Source: Bradyrhizobium sp. (GTDB lineage: Bacteria > Pseudomonadota > Alphaproteobacteria > Rhizobiales > Xanthobacteraceae). From it: a DNA stretch of 5,345 nt. The position numbers and the translations under genes were made by a program. Positions 1 to 5,345 of this stretch are shown in pieces. The DNA is taken from NCBI GenBank assembly GCA_013695565.1, contig JACDAG010000314.1:1-5345 (forward strand), given 5' to 3'. How positions within the stretch are numbered: position 1 is the stretch's first letter; each line of letters begins with the position of its first letter. The notes under the pieces are model-generated. The model had not been told where the DNA came from, did not search any database, and saw only the letters and a list, made by a program, of their open reading frames with translations.

Positions 1-34
1 GAGGACGACAGCGTTGTCGGAGCGACTCTATCCC

Positions 35-121
35 CGTCATTGCGAGGAGCACTTGCGACGAAGCCATCCATCTCTCGGCACAAGGAAAGAATGGATCGCT
101 TCGCTGGCGCTCGCGATGACG
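35..121. repeat. REP-like palindromic intergenic repeat
   Basis: This 87-bp imperfect palindrome lies just past the stop codon of the MetE-like gene. Its outer arms are CGTCATTGCGAG (35-46) and CTCGCGATGACG (110-121), which pair with one mismatch. Inner arms around 54-70 (GCGACGAAGCCATCCAT) and 90-103 (AATGGATCGCTTCG) also pair partly, so a transcript would fold into a long stem. The pattern resembles the dispersed 'CGTCATTGCGAG…' palindromes common between genes of Bradyrhizobium and related alphaproteobacteria; that family match is from memory, not a search. It may stabilise the 3' end of the operon mRNA or slow the polymerase. There is no run of T after it, so I do not call it a rho-independent terminator. 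Positions 1-34 and 122-134 hold nothing I can name. Confidence 0.65.
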
Positions 122-134
122 AACGAGATGAAAC

Positions 135-1253
135 CTACATCCCCCACACCTCGTTTGCGACGTCGACCGCGAGCTTCAGCTTGGCCCACTGCTCTTCCTC
201 GGACAGGATGTTGCCTTCCTCGGTCGATGCAAAGCCGCATTGCGGCGACACCGCGAGTTGCTCGAGCGGCGCGAACTTCGCGGCCTCTTCCAGCCGCCGC
301 TTGATGTCTTCCTTCTTCTCGAGCTCGCCGAACTTCGAGGTGATGACGCCGACCACCACGACCTTATTGCCCTTCGGCAGATAACGCAGCGGCTCGAAGC
401 CCCCCGCCCGGTCGGAATCATATTCCAGGAAATAGCCGTCGTAATTGGTGCCGGCCAGCATGGTCTCCGCCACCGGCTCATAGCCGCCGGAGGAAATCCA
501 GGTGGAGCGGAAATTGCCGCGACAAACATGCGTGGTCACCACCATATCGGCCGGCCGCTCGGCGAGCGCGTAGTTGATGACGCGGGCATAGATTTCCTGC
601 AGGCCATCGGGATTGTCGCCACGCTCGCGCGCCTTCTGCAACTCGTCCGGCGAGCAAAGATAGGCCCATACGGTGTCGTCGAACTGCAAATAGCGGCAGC
701 CGGCGTCATAGAACGCCTTCACCGCCTTGCGGTAGGTCTTGCCGAGATCATGGTAGAACGCGTCGAGATCGGGATAGACGTCCTTGGAGATCGCCTTGCG
801 GCCGCCGCGGAAATGCAGCACCGCGGGCGACGGGATCGTCATCTTGGCGGTGACGTGCGCGGTGTCGCAATGCTTCTTCAGGAATCTGAAATGATCGAGC
901 ATCGGATGATCGTCGGGGAAGTCGAGCTTGCCGATCACTCGGATCGCGTCATGCCTGGTCTGGACACCGGCGAACTGGATGCCTTGGTCGGGGTGAAACA
1001 ATTCGCAGCCGGTCAGATGGCTCAGGAAATCGAAATGCCACCACGAGCGGCGGAATTCGCCGTCGGTCGCGAGCTTGAGGCCGAGCGAGGCCTGCCGGTG
1101 GACGACCTTTTCGATTTCCATGTCTTCGGCCTTGCGCAGATCCTCGGCCGTGATCTCGCCCTTCTCCAGCCTGGCGCGCGCCTCCTTGATGCGTTGCGGC
1201 CGCAACAGGCTGCCGACCTGGTCGGCACGGAACGGGGCTTTGGTTCGCTGCAT
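135..1253 (-). CDS. Short MetE-like (cobalamin-independent methionine synthase II family) methyltransferase
   Basis: This 372-residue cytosolic protein corresponds to the C-terminal catalytic barrel of cobalamin-independent methionine synthase and lacks the N-terminal half of full MetE (about 750 residues). The expected zinc ligands are visible: His242 and Cys244 in THVCRGN, Glu277 in FLEYDSD, and Cys339 in SPQCGFAS. The early DGEF (64-67) and FDD (191-193) motifs are also typical. The known family reaction is methyl transfer to the thiol of homocysteine, giving methionine. Short versions may use a methyl donor other than methyltetrahydrofolate, so the exact substrate is open. The start at 1253 is supported by AGGAG seven nt upstream. 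The gene was probably the last of the liv operon before an IS separated it from livF. No catalytic residue appears to be missing. I am confident of the family and unsure of the reaction, so I give no gene symbol. Confidence 0.88.
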   Translation of the reverse strand: MQRTKAPFRADQVGSLLRPQRIKEARARLEKGEITAEDLRKAEDMEIEKVVHRQASLGLKLATDGEFRRSWWHFDFLSHLTGCELFHPDQGIQFAGVQTRHDAIRVIGKLDFPDDHPMLDHFRFLKKHCDTAHVTAKMTIPSPAVLHFRGGRKAISKDVYPDLDAFYHDLGKTYRKAVKAFYDAGCRYLQFDDTVWAYLCSPDELQKARERGDNPDGLQEIYARVINYALAERPADMVVTTHVCRGNFRSTWISSGGYEPVAETMLAGTNYDGYFLEYDSDRAGGFEPLRYLPKGNKVVVVGVITSKFGELEKKEDIKRRLEEAAKFAPLEQLAVSPQCGFASTEEGNILSEEEQWAKLKLAVDVANEVWGM

Positions 1254-1260
1254 GGTCTTG

Positions 1261-1265
1261 CTCCT
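1261..1265 (-). promoter_or_regulatory. Ribosome-binding site of the MetE-like gene
   Basis: On the minus strand AGGAG is followed by seven nt (CAAGACC) and the ATG at 1253. It is a strong Shine-Dalgarno sequence at good spacing and fixes the start of the methyltransferase gene. It lies on the host side of the IS junction, so the insertion has left translation initiation intact. Confidence 0.7.
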
Positions 1266-1276
1266 GAAAAGATTTC

Positions 1277-1295
1277 TTAATGTGCCGCGCCTGAG
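1277..1295 (-). other. Orphaned native 3' end of livF
   Basis: This short stretch is probably the original end of livF, cut off by the IS. If 1296-2828 and one copy of CTGAG are removed, the livF frame reads GTC TCA GGC GCG GCA CAT TAA, giving the tail GVSGAAH and a stop at 1277-1279. That stop lies 23 nt before the ATG of the MetE-like gene. The restored LivF would have 237 residues, normal for the family. The call rests on the reconstruction, not on homology of the tail, which is too short to judge. Confidence 0.7.
1291..1295. repeat. Target-site duplication CTGAG, copy next to the left IS end
   Basis: CTGAG directly precedes the left terminal inverted repeat and is identical to 2829-2833 beyond the right end. 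Five matching bases alone are weak evidence. However, only this boundary choice both gives matching flanks and restores a sensible end to livF when the IS is removed. The motif has the near-palindromic form CTNAG, which also explains why the inverted repeats seem to run two bases further outward. Confidence 0.65.
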
Positions 1296-1310
1296 AGGGT
1301 GTGAAGCTTT
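1296..1310. repeat. Left terminal inverted repeat of the IS
   Basis: The sequence AGGGTGTGAAGCTTT matches the reverse complement of the right end (AGGGTGTGAATCTTT) at 14 of 15 bases. Similarity falls off further in. This is the end downstream of the transposase gene. Confidence 0.8.
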
Positions 1311-1330
1311 CTGGTTTTGCAGAGCTTTGG

Positions 1331-1377
1331 ACGAGGGGGCAACACCTCGTCGCGGCCGCGGGCAGTTTTAGGCCGCG
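1331..1377. other. Two adjacent small hairpins in the non-coding end of the IS
   Basis: ACGAGG (1331-1336) pairs with CCTCGT (1345-1350), and CGCGGCC (1351-1357) pairs perfectly with GGCCGCG (1371-1377). They lie downstream of the transposase stop, inside the left IS end. They could limit read-through transcription or be chance pairing in GC-rich DNA. No T tract follows on the transposase strand, so a classical terminator is not supported. Confidence 0.3.
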
Positions 1378-1382
1378 ATTTG

Positions 1383-1422
1383 TCGACGACCTCTCATTTG
1401 TTTGTTCGACAACCTCTCATTT
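1383..1422. repeat. Two-copy direct repeat at the 3' end of the transposase gene
   Basis: The 17-bp sequence TCGACGACCTCTCATTT (1383-1399) recurs at 1406-1422 with one mismatch, at a 23-bp period. The copy nearer the gene reaches the probable original transposase stop (TAA, 1421-1423); the other lies just beyond it in non-coding IS sequence. It may be a small tandem duplication or a subterminal transposase-binding site. Nothing here tells these apart. Confidence 0.6.
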
Positions 1423-2736
1423 ATGCACTGGCAAGGCGGTTGCCTTGCAGGATGTTGTTGGTGAGCGCGTACCAGAGCGCGACGGCTCGGACCTTTTCAA
1501 TGCCGCGCACAGGCAATTGCCGCAGGTCCCAGTTGCGCCAGAGATGCACTCGCAAATCGAGCGGGGCTTGTACCGGGCCTTGCCCTCTTCGCTTGCCATT
1601 CGCGCGCGCCAGGCCAGCACTCCCGGGCCGTCGCCGCGTCGCGGCAGGTACGGGTCCGTGCCATGCTTGGATTGAGTGGGCGGACAATAGACATCGACAC
1701 CCTCGGCATGCGCCCACTCGATATCCTCCGCGCTGCCAAAGCCGCCATCGGCGAGATGGCGCTTGGGCAATCCGCCAGGACGCGTCTGCTGCCGCTCAAG
1801 CATGGGCCGCATCAGGCCGCGATCGGACCCGGTGTTGCATATCTTGACGTCAACGACGATCTGCTCGCCGGCGAGACTCGTCACCTGCACGTTGTAGGCG
1901 GGGCGGAAGCCGCCGTCGGCCATTTTCATCACCCGTGCATCGGCGTCTGTCGTGGAGGCACGTGGCTCCCTCGGCTTCTTGCCGTTGCCGCGCTTTTCTT
2001 CGCGCTCCTTGCGCTGCTGCTTGATCTCGGCAAGCGCCGTCTGCGCCGCTTTCACACGCTCGCTGCGCTCTCGCGCCGCTCGTTCCTTGGCCGCCCGAAC
2101 GCGCTGAGTGCTGGCATTGGAGCGCGCATCGACCTCACGCTTGAGGTCTTCCACTACCGCCTCAGCCAATGCCAGATGCCGATCCAGCGTCGCCTCGCGC
2201 CTGAACGAGGCGGCTCCCGCGCTGGCCCGGACCCGCACGCCGTCTTGCGCCAGCGTCTCCAGATTGACCAAGCCGGCCTTCGCCAACGCCGCCAAATGCT
2301 CGCCGAGCAGTCGATCCAGAAGATCGGCGCAACCCACCCGGAAGTCTGCCAGTGTGTGGTAGTTCACCGACACGCCGCCACACAGCCAGCGATAGGCGTC
2401 GTGGTTCTCGCTCAGCCGCTCCAAAGCGCGCGCACTGCCGACCCCCGCGCTGGTGGCATAGAGCCACAGCGCCAGCAAAAGCCGCGGCGATGTCGCCGGG
2501 TGACCGGGCCGCTCGCCCCGGGCCTTGATCCGGTTCTCCAATTCACTCAGATCCAGCCCTTCGACATAGCACCAGATCAGCCGCACCGGATGGTCTTCCC
2601 CGATCAGGCTCTCGATATCCACCGCCCGCAACTCGATCTGGGCGCGTTGGGGCTCACGCAGGCGAGGTGCTCCGGAAGGAGCCGCATCGGCTTGCGGCTT
2701 GCCCTGCAGTTCCCCAAATAAATCTTCGCTCGCCAT
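1417..2736 (-). pseudogene. IS1182-family transposase, frameshifted near the C-terminus
   Basis: This is a DDE transposase that would cut and join the IS ends. I take the ATG at 2736 (MASEDLFGEL…) because GGAGG lies five nt upstream; an in-frame GTG at 2772 lacks such a site. Counted from that ATG, a DUF772-like domain covers roughly residues 30-140. The first aspartate is D165 (AQDGVRVRA), followed by a charged, probably coiled-coil insertion at about 185-250. The second aspartate is D330 (LADGGFG) and the catalytic glutamate is E396 in YKPRSICE, matching Y(2)R(3)E. Two codons later the frame is lost. The family-like ending (WRNWDLRQLPVRG … ALWYALTNNILQG) is encoded in the adjacent frame and stops at 1421, while the open frame runs through an unrelated Ser/Thr-rich tail to 1417. 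The break is at about 1541-1545. A sequencing error cannot be excluded. Confidence 0.8.
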
Positions 2737-2796
2737 CATCGCCTCCGCGAATCCATGATCGCAGGGAATCACATTGCACGACGTTTCGGCTAGACT

Positions 2797-3528
2797 TCAT
2801 CGCAGAGCCGGCAAAAGATTCACACCCTCTGAGACGCCGAGATAGCGTTCGAGCACCGCGGGATCCGCCTTCAAAGCGCTGGAGGCCGCATCATGCACGA
2901 TCGCGCCGCGCTCCAATATCACAACCCGATCGGCCAGCCCCAGAATCTTTTGGGCATTCTGCTCGACAATAATCGAGCAGATGCCACCGGCGCGGGTAAT
3001 GGTGTCGAGCGCCCGCAGCAGTTCCTCGACGATGATCGGCGCCAGCCCCTCGGTCGGCTCGTCCAGCAGCAGCACCTTCGGATTAAGCGTCAGCGTCCGG
3101 CCGATCGCCAGCATCTGCTGTTCGCCGCCGGAGAGCTGGTTGCCGAAATTGCTGCGGCGTTCCTTGAGCCGCGGAAACATCTCGTAGACCCTGTCGACGG
3201 TCCAGGGTCCGGGCTGGGCCACGGCCGTCATGTTCTCTTCCACCGTCAGCGAGCGGAAAATGTTGCGCTCCTGCGGCACCCAGCCGATCCCGGCCCGTGC
3301 CCGCTGGTCCGGCCGCATCGGGGTGATGTCGAGCCCACCAAGCGCTACGGTGCCGCCAAAGCGCCGGGTAAGGCCGACGATCGAATTGATCAGCGTGGTC
3401 TTGCCGGTGCCGTTGCGCCCGAGCAGCGCCAGCACCTGGCCCTCGCCCAGCGTCAGCGACATGCCGGGCAGCACCACCGCTTGCCCGTAGCCGGCCCGCA
3501 GGCCGTTGATGGCCAGAAGGTCAGACAT
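2797..3528 (-). CDS. livF: Branched-chain amino acid-type ABC transporter ATPase LivF, C-terminus altered by the IS
   Basis: This is one of the two cytoplasmic ATPases that power a HAAT-family importer. In the 243-residue product I see Walker A GRNGTGKTT (37-45), Q-loop Gln86 (WVPQER), signature LSGGE (132-136), Walker B KVLLLDEP (151-158) and VEQN (188-191), the LivF-typical replacement of the switch histidine. The ATG at 3528 is chosen because the protein then begins MSDLLAINGL, GAGG lies six nt upstream, and it overlaps the livG stop by eight nt. The frame stays open upstream to 3639, but that extension lies inside livG and is not family-like. After Ser233 the native end has been replaced by ten residues (EGVNLLPALR) read from the IS end. 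All ATPase motifs are upstream of this, so the protein is probably still functional. Confidence 0.93.
   Translation of the reverse strand: MSDLLAINGLRAGYGQAVVLPGMSLTLGEGQVLALLGRNGTGKTTLINSIVGLTRRFGGTVALGGLDITPMRPDQRARAGIGWVPQERNIFRSLTVEENMTAVAQPGPWTVDRVYEMFPRLKERRSNFGNQLSGGEQQMLAIGRTLTLNPKVLLLDEPTEGLAPIIVEELLRALDTITRAGGICSIIVEQNAQKILGLADRVVILERGAIVHDAASSALKADPAVLERYLGVSEGVNLLPALR
2814..2828. repeat. Right terminal inverted repeat of the IS, read through by livF
   Basis: The sequence AAAGATTCACACCCT is the inverted partner of 1296-1310 (14 of 15 bases). It is also translated in the livF frame as part of the new tail, and livF stops at a TGA (2797-2799) inside the IS. Confidence 0.8.
2829..2833. 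repeat. Target-site duplication CTGAG, copy next to the right IS end
   Basis: CTGAG directly follows the right inverted repeat and is identical to 1291-1295. In livF it forms the end of the Val-Ser codons and the first base of the following Glu codon, marking where native coding sequence gives way to IS sequence. Confidence 0.65.
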
Positions 3529-4273
3529 CGGCGGCCTCGCCGAGATAGACCGCCTTGACCTGGGGATCGCGCGCCACCTCATCCGGTGGTCCCTCGACCA
3601 GCATGGCGCCGTTGACCAGCACCGAAATCCGGTCGGCAAAGGAGAATACCAGATCCATATCGTGCTCGATCAACAGCACCGTGACGTCGCGTGGCAGCGC
3701 TGCGACGGCGGCCAGAATATCGTGGCGCTCGCTCTCGGGCACGCCGGCGGCGGGTTCGTCCAGCAGCAGCACGCGCGGCTTGGTCGCGATCGCGACCGCG
3801 ATCTCCAGCAGCCGCTGCTTGCCATAGGGCAATGTTGCGGTGAGTTCGTTCATGACGTCGAGCAAATGGAAGCGCGACAGCGTCTCGGCGATTTCCTGAT
3901 TGACGTCGTCGCGCGTTCCCATCCGCCGCCACCAGTCGCCGCCGCGGCCGAGCCGTTCGGATACCGCAAGGCCGATGGTCTCCAGCGGCGTCAGATCGGC
4001 ATAGAGCTGGTTGATCTGGAAGGTGCGCGACAGGCCGCGCAGCACCCGTTTGTGCACGGGCAGGTCGGTAAGGTCATGACCTTCGAGCAGGATGCGGCCG
4101 GCATTGGGGGCGAGCACGCCGGTGAGCAAATTGATCACGGTGGTCTTGCCGGCGCCGTTCGGCCCGATCAGGGCGTGGCGGGCGCCCTGCTCGACCCGCA
4201 GCGAGAGATCGCGCGTGACCCGCAGGCCGCCGAAAGATTTTTCCAGCCCTTTGGTTTCCAGCGCAATCGTCAT
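3521..4273 (-). CDS. livG: Branched-chain amino acid-type ABC transporter ATPase LivG
   Basis: This is the second ATPase of the importer, 250 residues, acting on the inner face of the membrane with LivF. Visible motifs are Walker A GPNGAGKTT (37-45), Q-loop Gln86 (RTFQIN), the degenerate LivG-type signature LPYGKQR (148-154), Walker B VLLLDEP (168-174) and switch His204 in LIEHDMDLVFSFADR. The LPYG signature and VEGPP…DPQVKAVYLGE ending separate LivG from LivF. The ATG at 4273 overlaps the livM stop as ATGA, which suggests translational coupling and rules out the in-frame upstream extension to 4348. The length is standard and nothing is missing. Confidence 0.95.
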   Translation of the reverse strand: MTIALETKGLEKSFGGLRVTRDLSLRVEQGARHALIGPNGAGKTTVINLLTGVLAPNAGRILLEGHDLTDLPVHKRVLRGLSRTFQINQLYADLTPLETIGLAVSERLGRGGDWWRRMGTRDDVNQEIAETLSRFHLLDVMNELTATLPYGKQRLLEIAVAIATKPRVLLLDEPAAGVPESERHDILAAVAALPRDVTVLLIEHDMDLVFSFADRISVLVNGAMLVEGPPDEVARDPQVKAVYLGEAADV

Positions 4274-5301
4274 GGCGCGTCGCTCTCGGGAACGGTAACG
4301 ACGGCCTTGCGTCCGGCGAATTGCCGGATCACGAGATTGGGCAGCCACAACGCCCAGCGATGCATGCGCTCACGGCCGAGCAGCACGATCACGACCAGCA
4401 CGAGACCGATCCAGAACAACCAGTATTGCGGCGTGATGGTGGAGAAGAATTCCTGCAGCATCTTGAATACGACCGCGCCGATCAGGCCGCCATAGAGATA
4501 GCCGGTGCCGCCGAGCACGAGCACCAGCATCAGATCGGCCGATTTTTCGAACGCGAACACGTCGAGGGACGCCAGCGCCGTGGTCTGGGTGAACAGCGCG
4601 CCGGCAATGCCGGCATAGAAGGCTGCCAGCGTATAGATCGCGATCAGGCGCCGGTTGACCGGGACGCCGATCGCGGATGCCCGCAGCGGATTGTTCTTGA
4701 TCGCGCGCAGCGACAGGCCGAATGGCGAATTCACCACCCGGCGCGCGAGCAGGAACAGCAGGAACAGCACGCTCAGCGAATAGAAGAAGCCGTTCTTGCC
4801 GAACATGTCGAAGGCAAAAACCCCGAGGATCGGCGCCATCTCGATACCCTGCAGCCCGTCGGTGCCGCCGGTGATGTTTGAAAAACGCTCGCCCAGCGCT
4901 TCCAGCAACAGCGCGATGCCCAAAGTGACCATCAGCCGGGTCAGGTCGACGCCGCGGATGACGAGGAAACTTGTGAGAAAGCCGAGCACCGTGGCGACCA
5001 GGCCGGATACGACCAGCGCAAGCACCGGCTCGGTGACGATGCCATGCAGCGCCAGCAGTCCGGCCGAGTAGGCGCCGACGCCGAAGAAGGCGGCATGACC
5101 GAGCGACACGATGCCGGCATAGCCGAGGATGAGATCGAGCGAGAGCGCGAACAACGCCAGCCGCAGGATATCGGTCATGATCAGATATCGGGAGGGAAAC
5201 AGGAACCCGCAGGACAATACCAGAATCCAGAACGCGATCTCGCTCGGACGCCCGCGGGCGCGGGCGATGGCATGGGATGAGACCTCGGGAAGCGTGCTCA
5301 T
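4270..5301 (-). CDS. livM: Branched-chain amino acid-type ABC transporter permease LivM
   Basis: This is one of the two inner-membrane permeases of the importer, 343 residues. It is strongly hydrophobic, with segments near residues 22-38, 44-62, 68-86, 92-115, 122-137, 172-186, 219-239, 255-282 and 293-309. Family landmarks are GYAGIVSLGHAAFFGVGAYS (60-79), TGGTDGLQGI (144-153), RAIKNNPLRASAIGV (199-213, the cytoplasmic loop contacting the ATPases) and LGGTGYLYGGLIGAVV (263-278). The ATG at 5301 is chosen because the livH stop lies seven nt upstream and a GGTGAG-like site spans that stop; the longer frame to 5331 would run back into livH. The gene ends in a 4-nt overlap with livG. Substrates of this family include branched-chain and other amino acids, amides and aromatic acids, and cannot be read from the permease. 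Confidence 0.93.
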   Translation of the reverse strand: MSTLPEVSSHAIARARGRPSEIAFWILVLSCGFLFPSRYLIMTDILRLALFALSLDLILGYAGIVSLGHAAFFGVGAYSAGLLALHGIVTEPVLALVVSGLVATVLGFLTSFLVIRGVDLTRLMVTLGIALLLEALGERFSNITGGTDGLQGIEMAPILGVFAFDMFGKNGFFYSLSVLFLLFLLARRVVNSPFGLSLRAIKNNPLRASAIGVPVNRRLIAIYTLAAFYAGIAGALFTQTTALASLDVFAFEKSADLMLVLVLGGTGYLYGGLIGAVVFKMLQEFFSTITPQYWLFWIGLVLVVIVLLGRERMHRWALWLPNLVIRQFAGRKAVVTVPESDAP

Positions 5302-5308
5302 GCCGGGC

Positions 5309-5345
5309 TCACCGTGCCGCGCTACGGCCAAACAGGCCGTTCGGG
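5309..5345 (-). CDS. livH: 3' end of a LivH-type ABC transporter permease (partial)
   Basis: Only the last 11 complete codons and the stop are inside the window. They read PNGLFGRSAAR-stop (TGA at 5309-5311), and the PxGLFG motif is typical of the end of LivH permeases. The gene lies directly upstream of livM with a 7-nt gap, exactly where livH is expected in a livHMGF operon. It would be the partner of LivM in the membrane dimer. The call rests on a short motif plus strong context. The rest of the gene lies beyond the window edge. Confidence 0.75.
   Translation of the reverse strand, partial: PNGLFGRSAAR

Larger units (their letters stand above)
1296..2828 (-). mobile_element. IS1182-type insertion sequence (about 1.53 kb)
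   Basis: The element has a terminal inverted repeat at each end (first 10 bp identical, 14 of 15 overall), a 5-bp flanking direct repeat, and one transposase gene filling most of its length on the minus strand. The family call rests on the transposase: a DUF772-type N-terminal domain, a long charged insertion between the first and second catalytic aspartates, and an IS4/IS5-superfamily Y(2)R(3)E motif near the end. About 1.5 kb is normal for this family. It has inserted into the last codons of livF, in the same orientation as the operon. The transposase is frameshifted, so this copy is probably not autonomous. Identical flanking repeats and good terminal repeats suggest a fairly recent insertion. 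Confidence 0.85.

Noticed and set aside
240..1280. Long plus-strand open frame (346 codons) opposite the MetE-like gene
   Set aside because: It mirrors a clearly recognised gene, has no family-like motifs, and is the kind of antisense opening expected in GC-rich coding DNA.
1331..1377. Rho-independent terminator after the transposase
   Set aside because: The hairpins are real but no T tract follows them on the transcribed strand.
1663..2721. Long plus-strand open frame (352 codons) opposite the transposase
   Set aside because: It is antisense to a recognised transposase, has low-complexity Arg/Ala/Leu-rich composition and no recognisable domain.
2737..2772. GTG at 2772 as the transposase start
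   Set aside because: The ATG at 2736 has GGAGG at good spacing and begins a family-like sequence; the GTG has no visible ribosome-binding site.
2773..2828. Promoter for the transposase in the right IS end
   Set aside because: TTGCCG near 2808-2813 could act as a -35 box, but no convincing -10 sequence follows at the right distance.
1294..2830. IS boundaries two bases further out (AGAGGGTGTGAA at both ends, no duplication)
   Set aside because: With these ends the flanks do not match and removal does not give livF a prompt stop, while the CTGAG reading explains both.
3506..4495. Long plus-strand open frame (329 codons) opposite livG and the ends of livF and livM
   Set aside because: It crosses the junctions of three well-supported overlapping genes and is rich in His, Gln and Arg as antisense shadows usually are.
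5302..5331. Upstream start for livM at 5331
   Set aside because: It would overlap the end of livH, and the ATG at 5301 follows the livH stop by seven nt with a GGTGAG-like site.
1..5345. Novel defence, CRISPR, toxin-antitoxin, tRNA or riboswitch system
   Set aside because: All sequence apart from short gaps is accounted for by the liv operon, the IS, the MetE-like gene and the REP-like repeat; no spaced repeats or folded RNA signatures were seen.

Overview
The window is high-GC DNA with long, tightly packed genes, all on the minus strand. It looks like chromosome of an alphaproteobacterium of the Bradyrhizobium/Rhodopseudomonas kind. That placement is inferred from base composition, a liv-type transporter operon, an IS1182-type transposase and a REP-like palindrome; no single base settles it.

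Read in the direction of transcription (high to low coordinates), the window starts with the last 11 codons of a livH-type permease (5345-5309). It continues with livM (permease), livG and livF (the two ATPases). Spacing is very tight: a 7-nt gap, then a 4-nt overlap, then an 8-nt overlap, so this is one operon for a branched-chain-amino-acid-type (HAAT family) ABC importer. The periplasmic binding-protein gene is not in the window. Next comes an insertion sequence of about 1.53 kb (1296-2828), then a short MetE-like, zinc-dependent methyltransferase gene (1253-135). A palindromic REP-like repeat (35-121) closes the region.

The main discovery is structural. The IS sits inside the last few codons of livF. 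It has near-perfect terminal inverted repeats and a 5-bp direct repeat, CTGAG, on both sides. Removing the IS and one CTGAG copy on paper rejoins livF to a short native tail (…GVSGAAH-stop) at 1277-1295. It also puts the MetE-like gene, with its own AGGAG ribosome-binding site, only 23 nt downstream. The ancestral operon was therefore probably livH-livM-livG-livF-metE-like. The present LivF carries an IS-encoded tail of ten residues, and the methyltransferase gene is now separated from its operon by the IS. The transposase is itself frameshifted right after its catalytic glutamate, so the copy is probably immobile unless helped in trans.

I found no undescribed defence, CRISPR or other novel system. 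The interest lies in the IS-interrupted operon and the unusual pairing of a liv transporter with a MetE-like enzyme.
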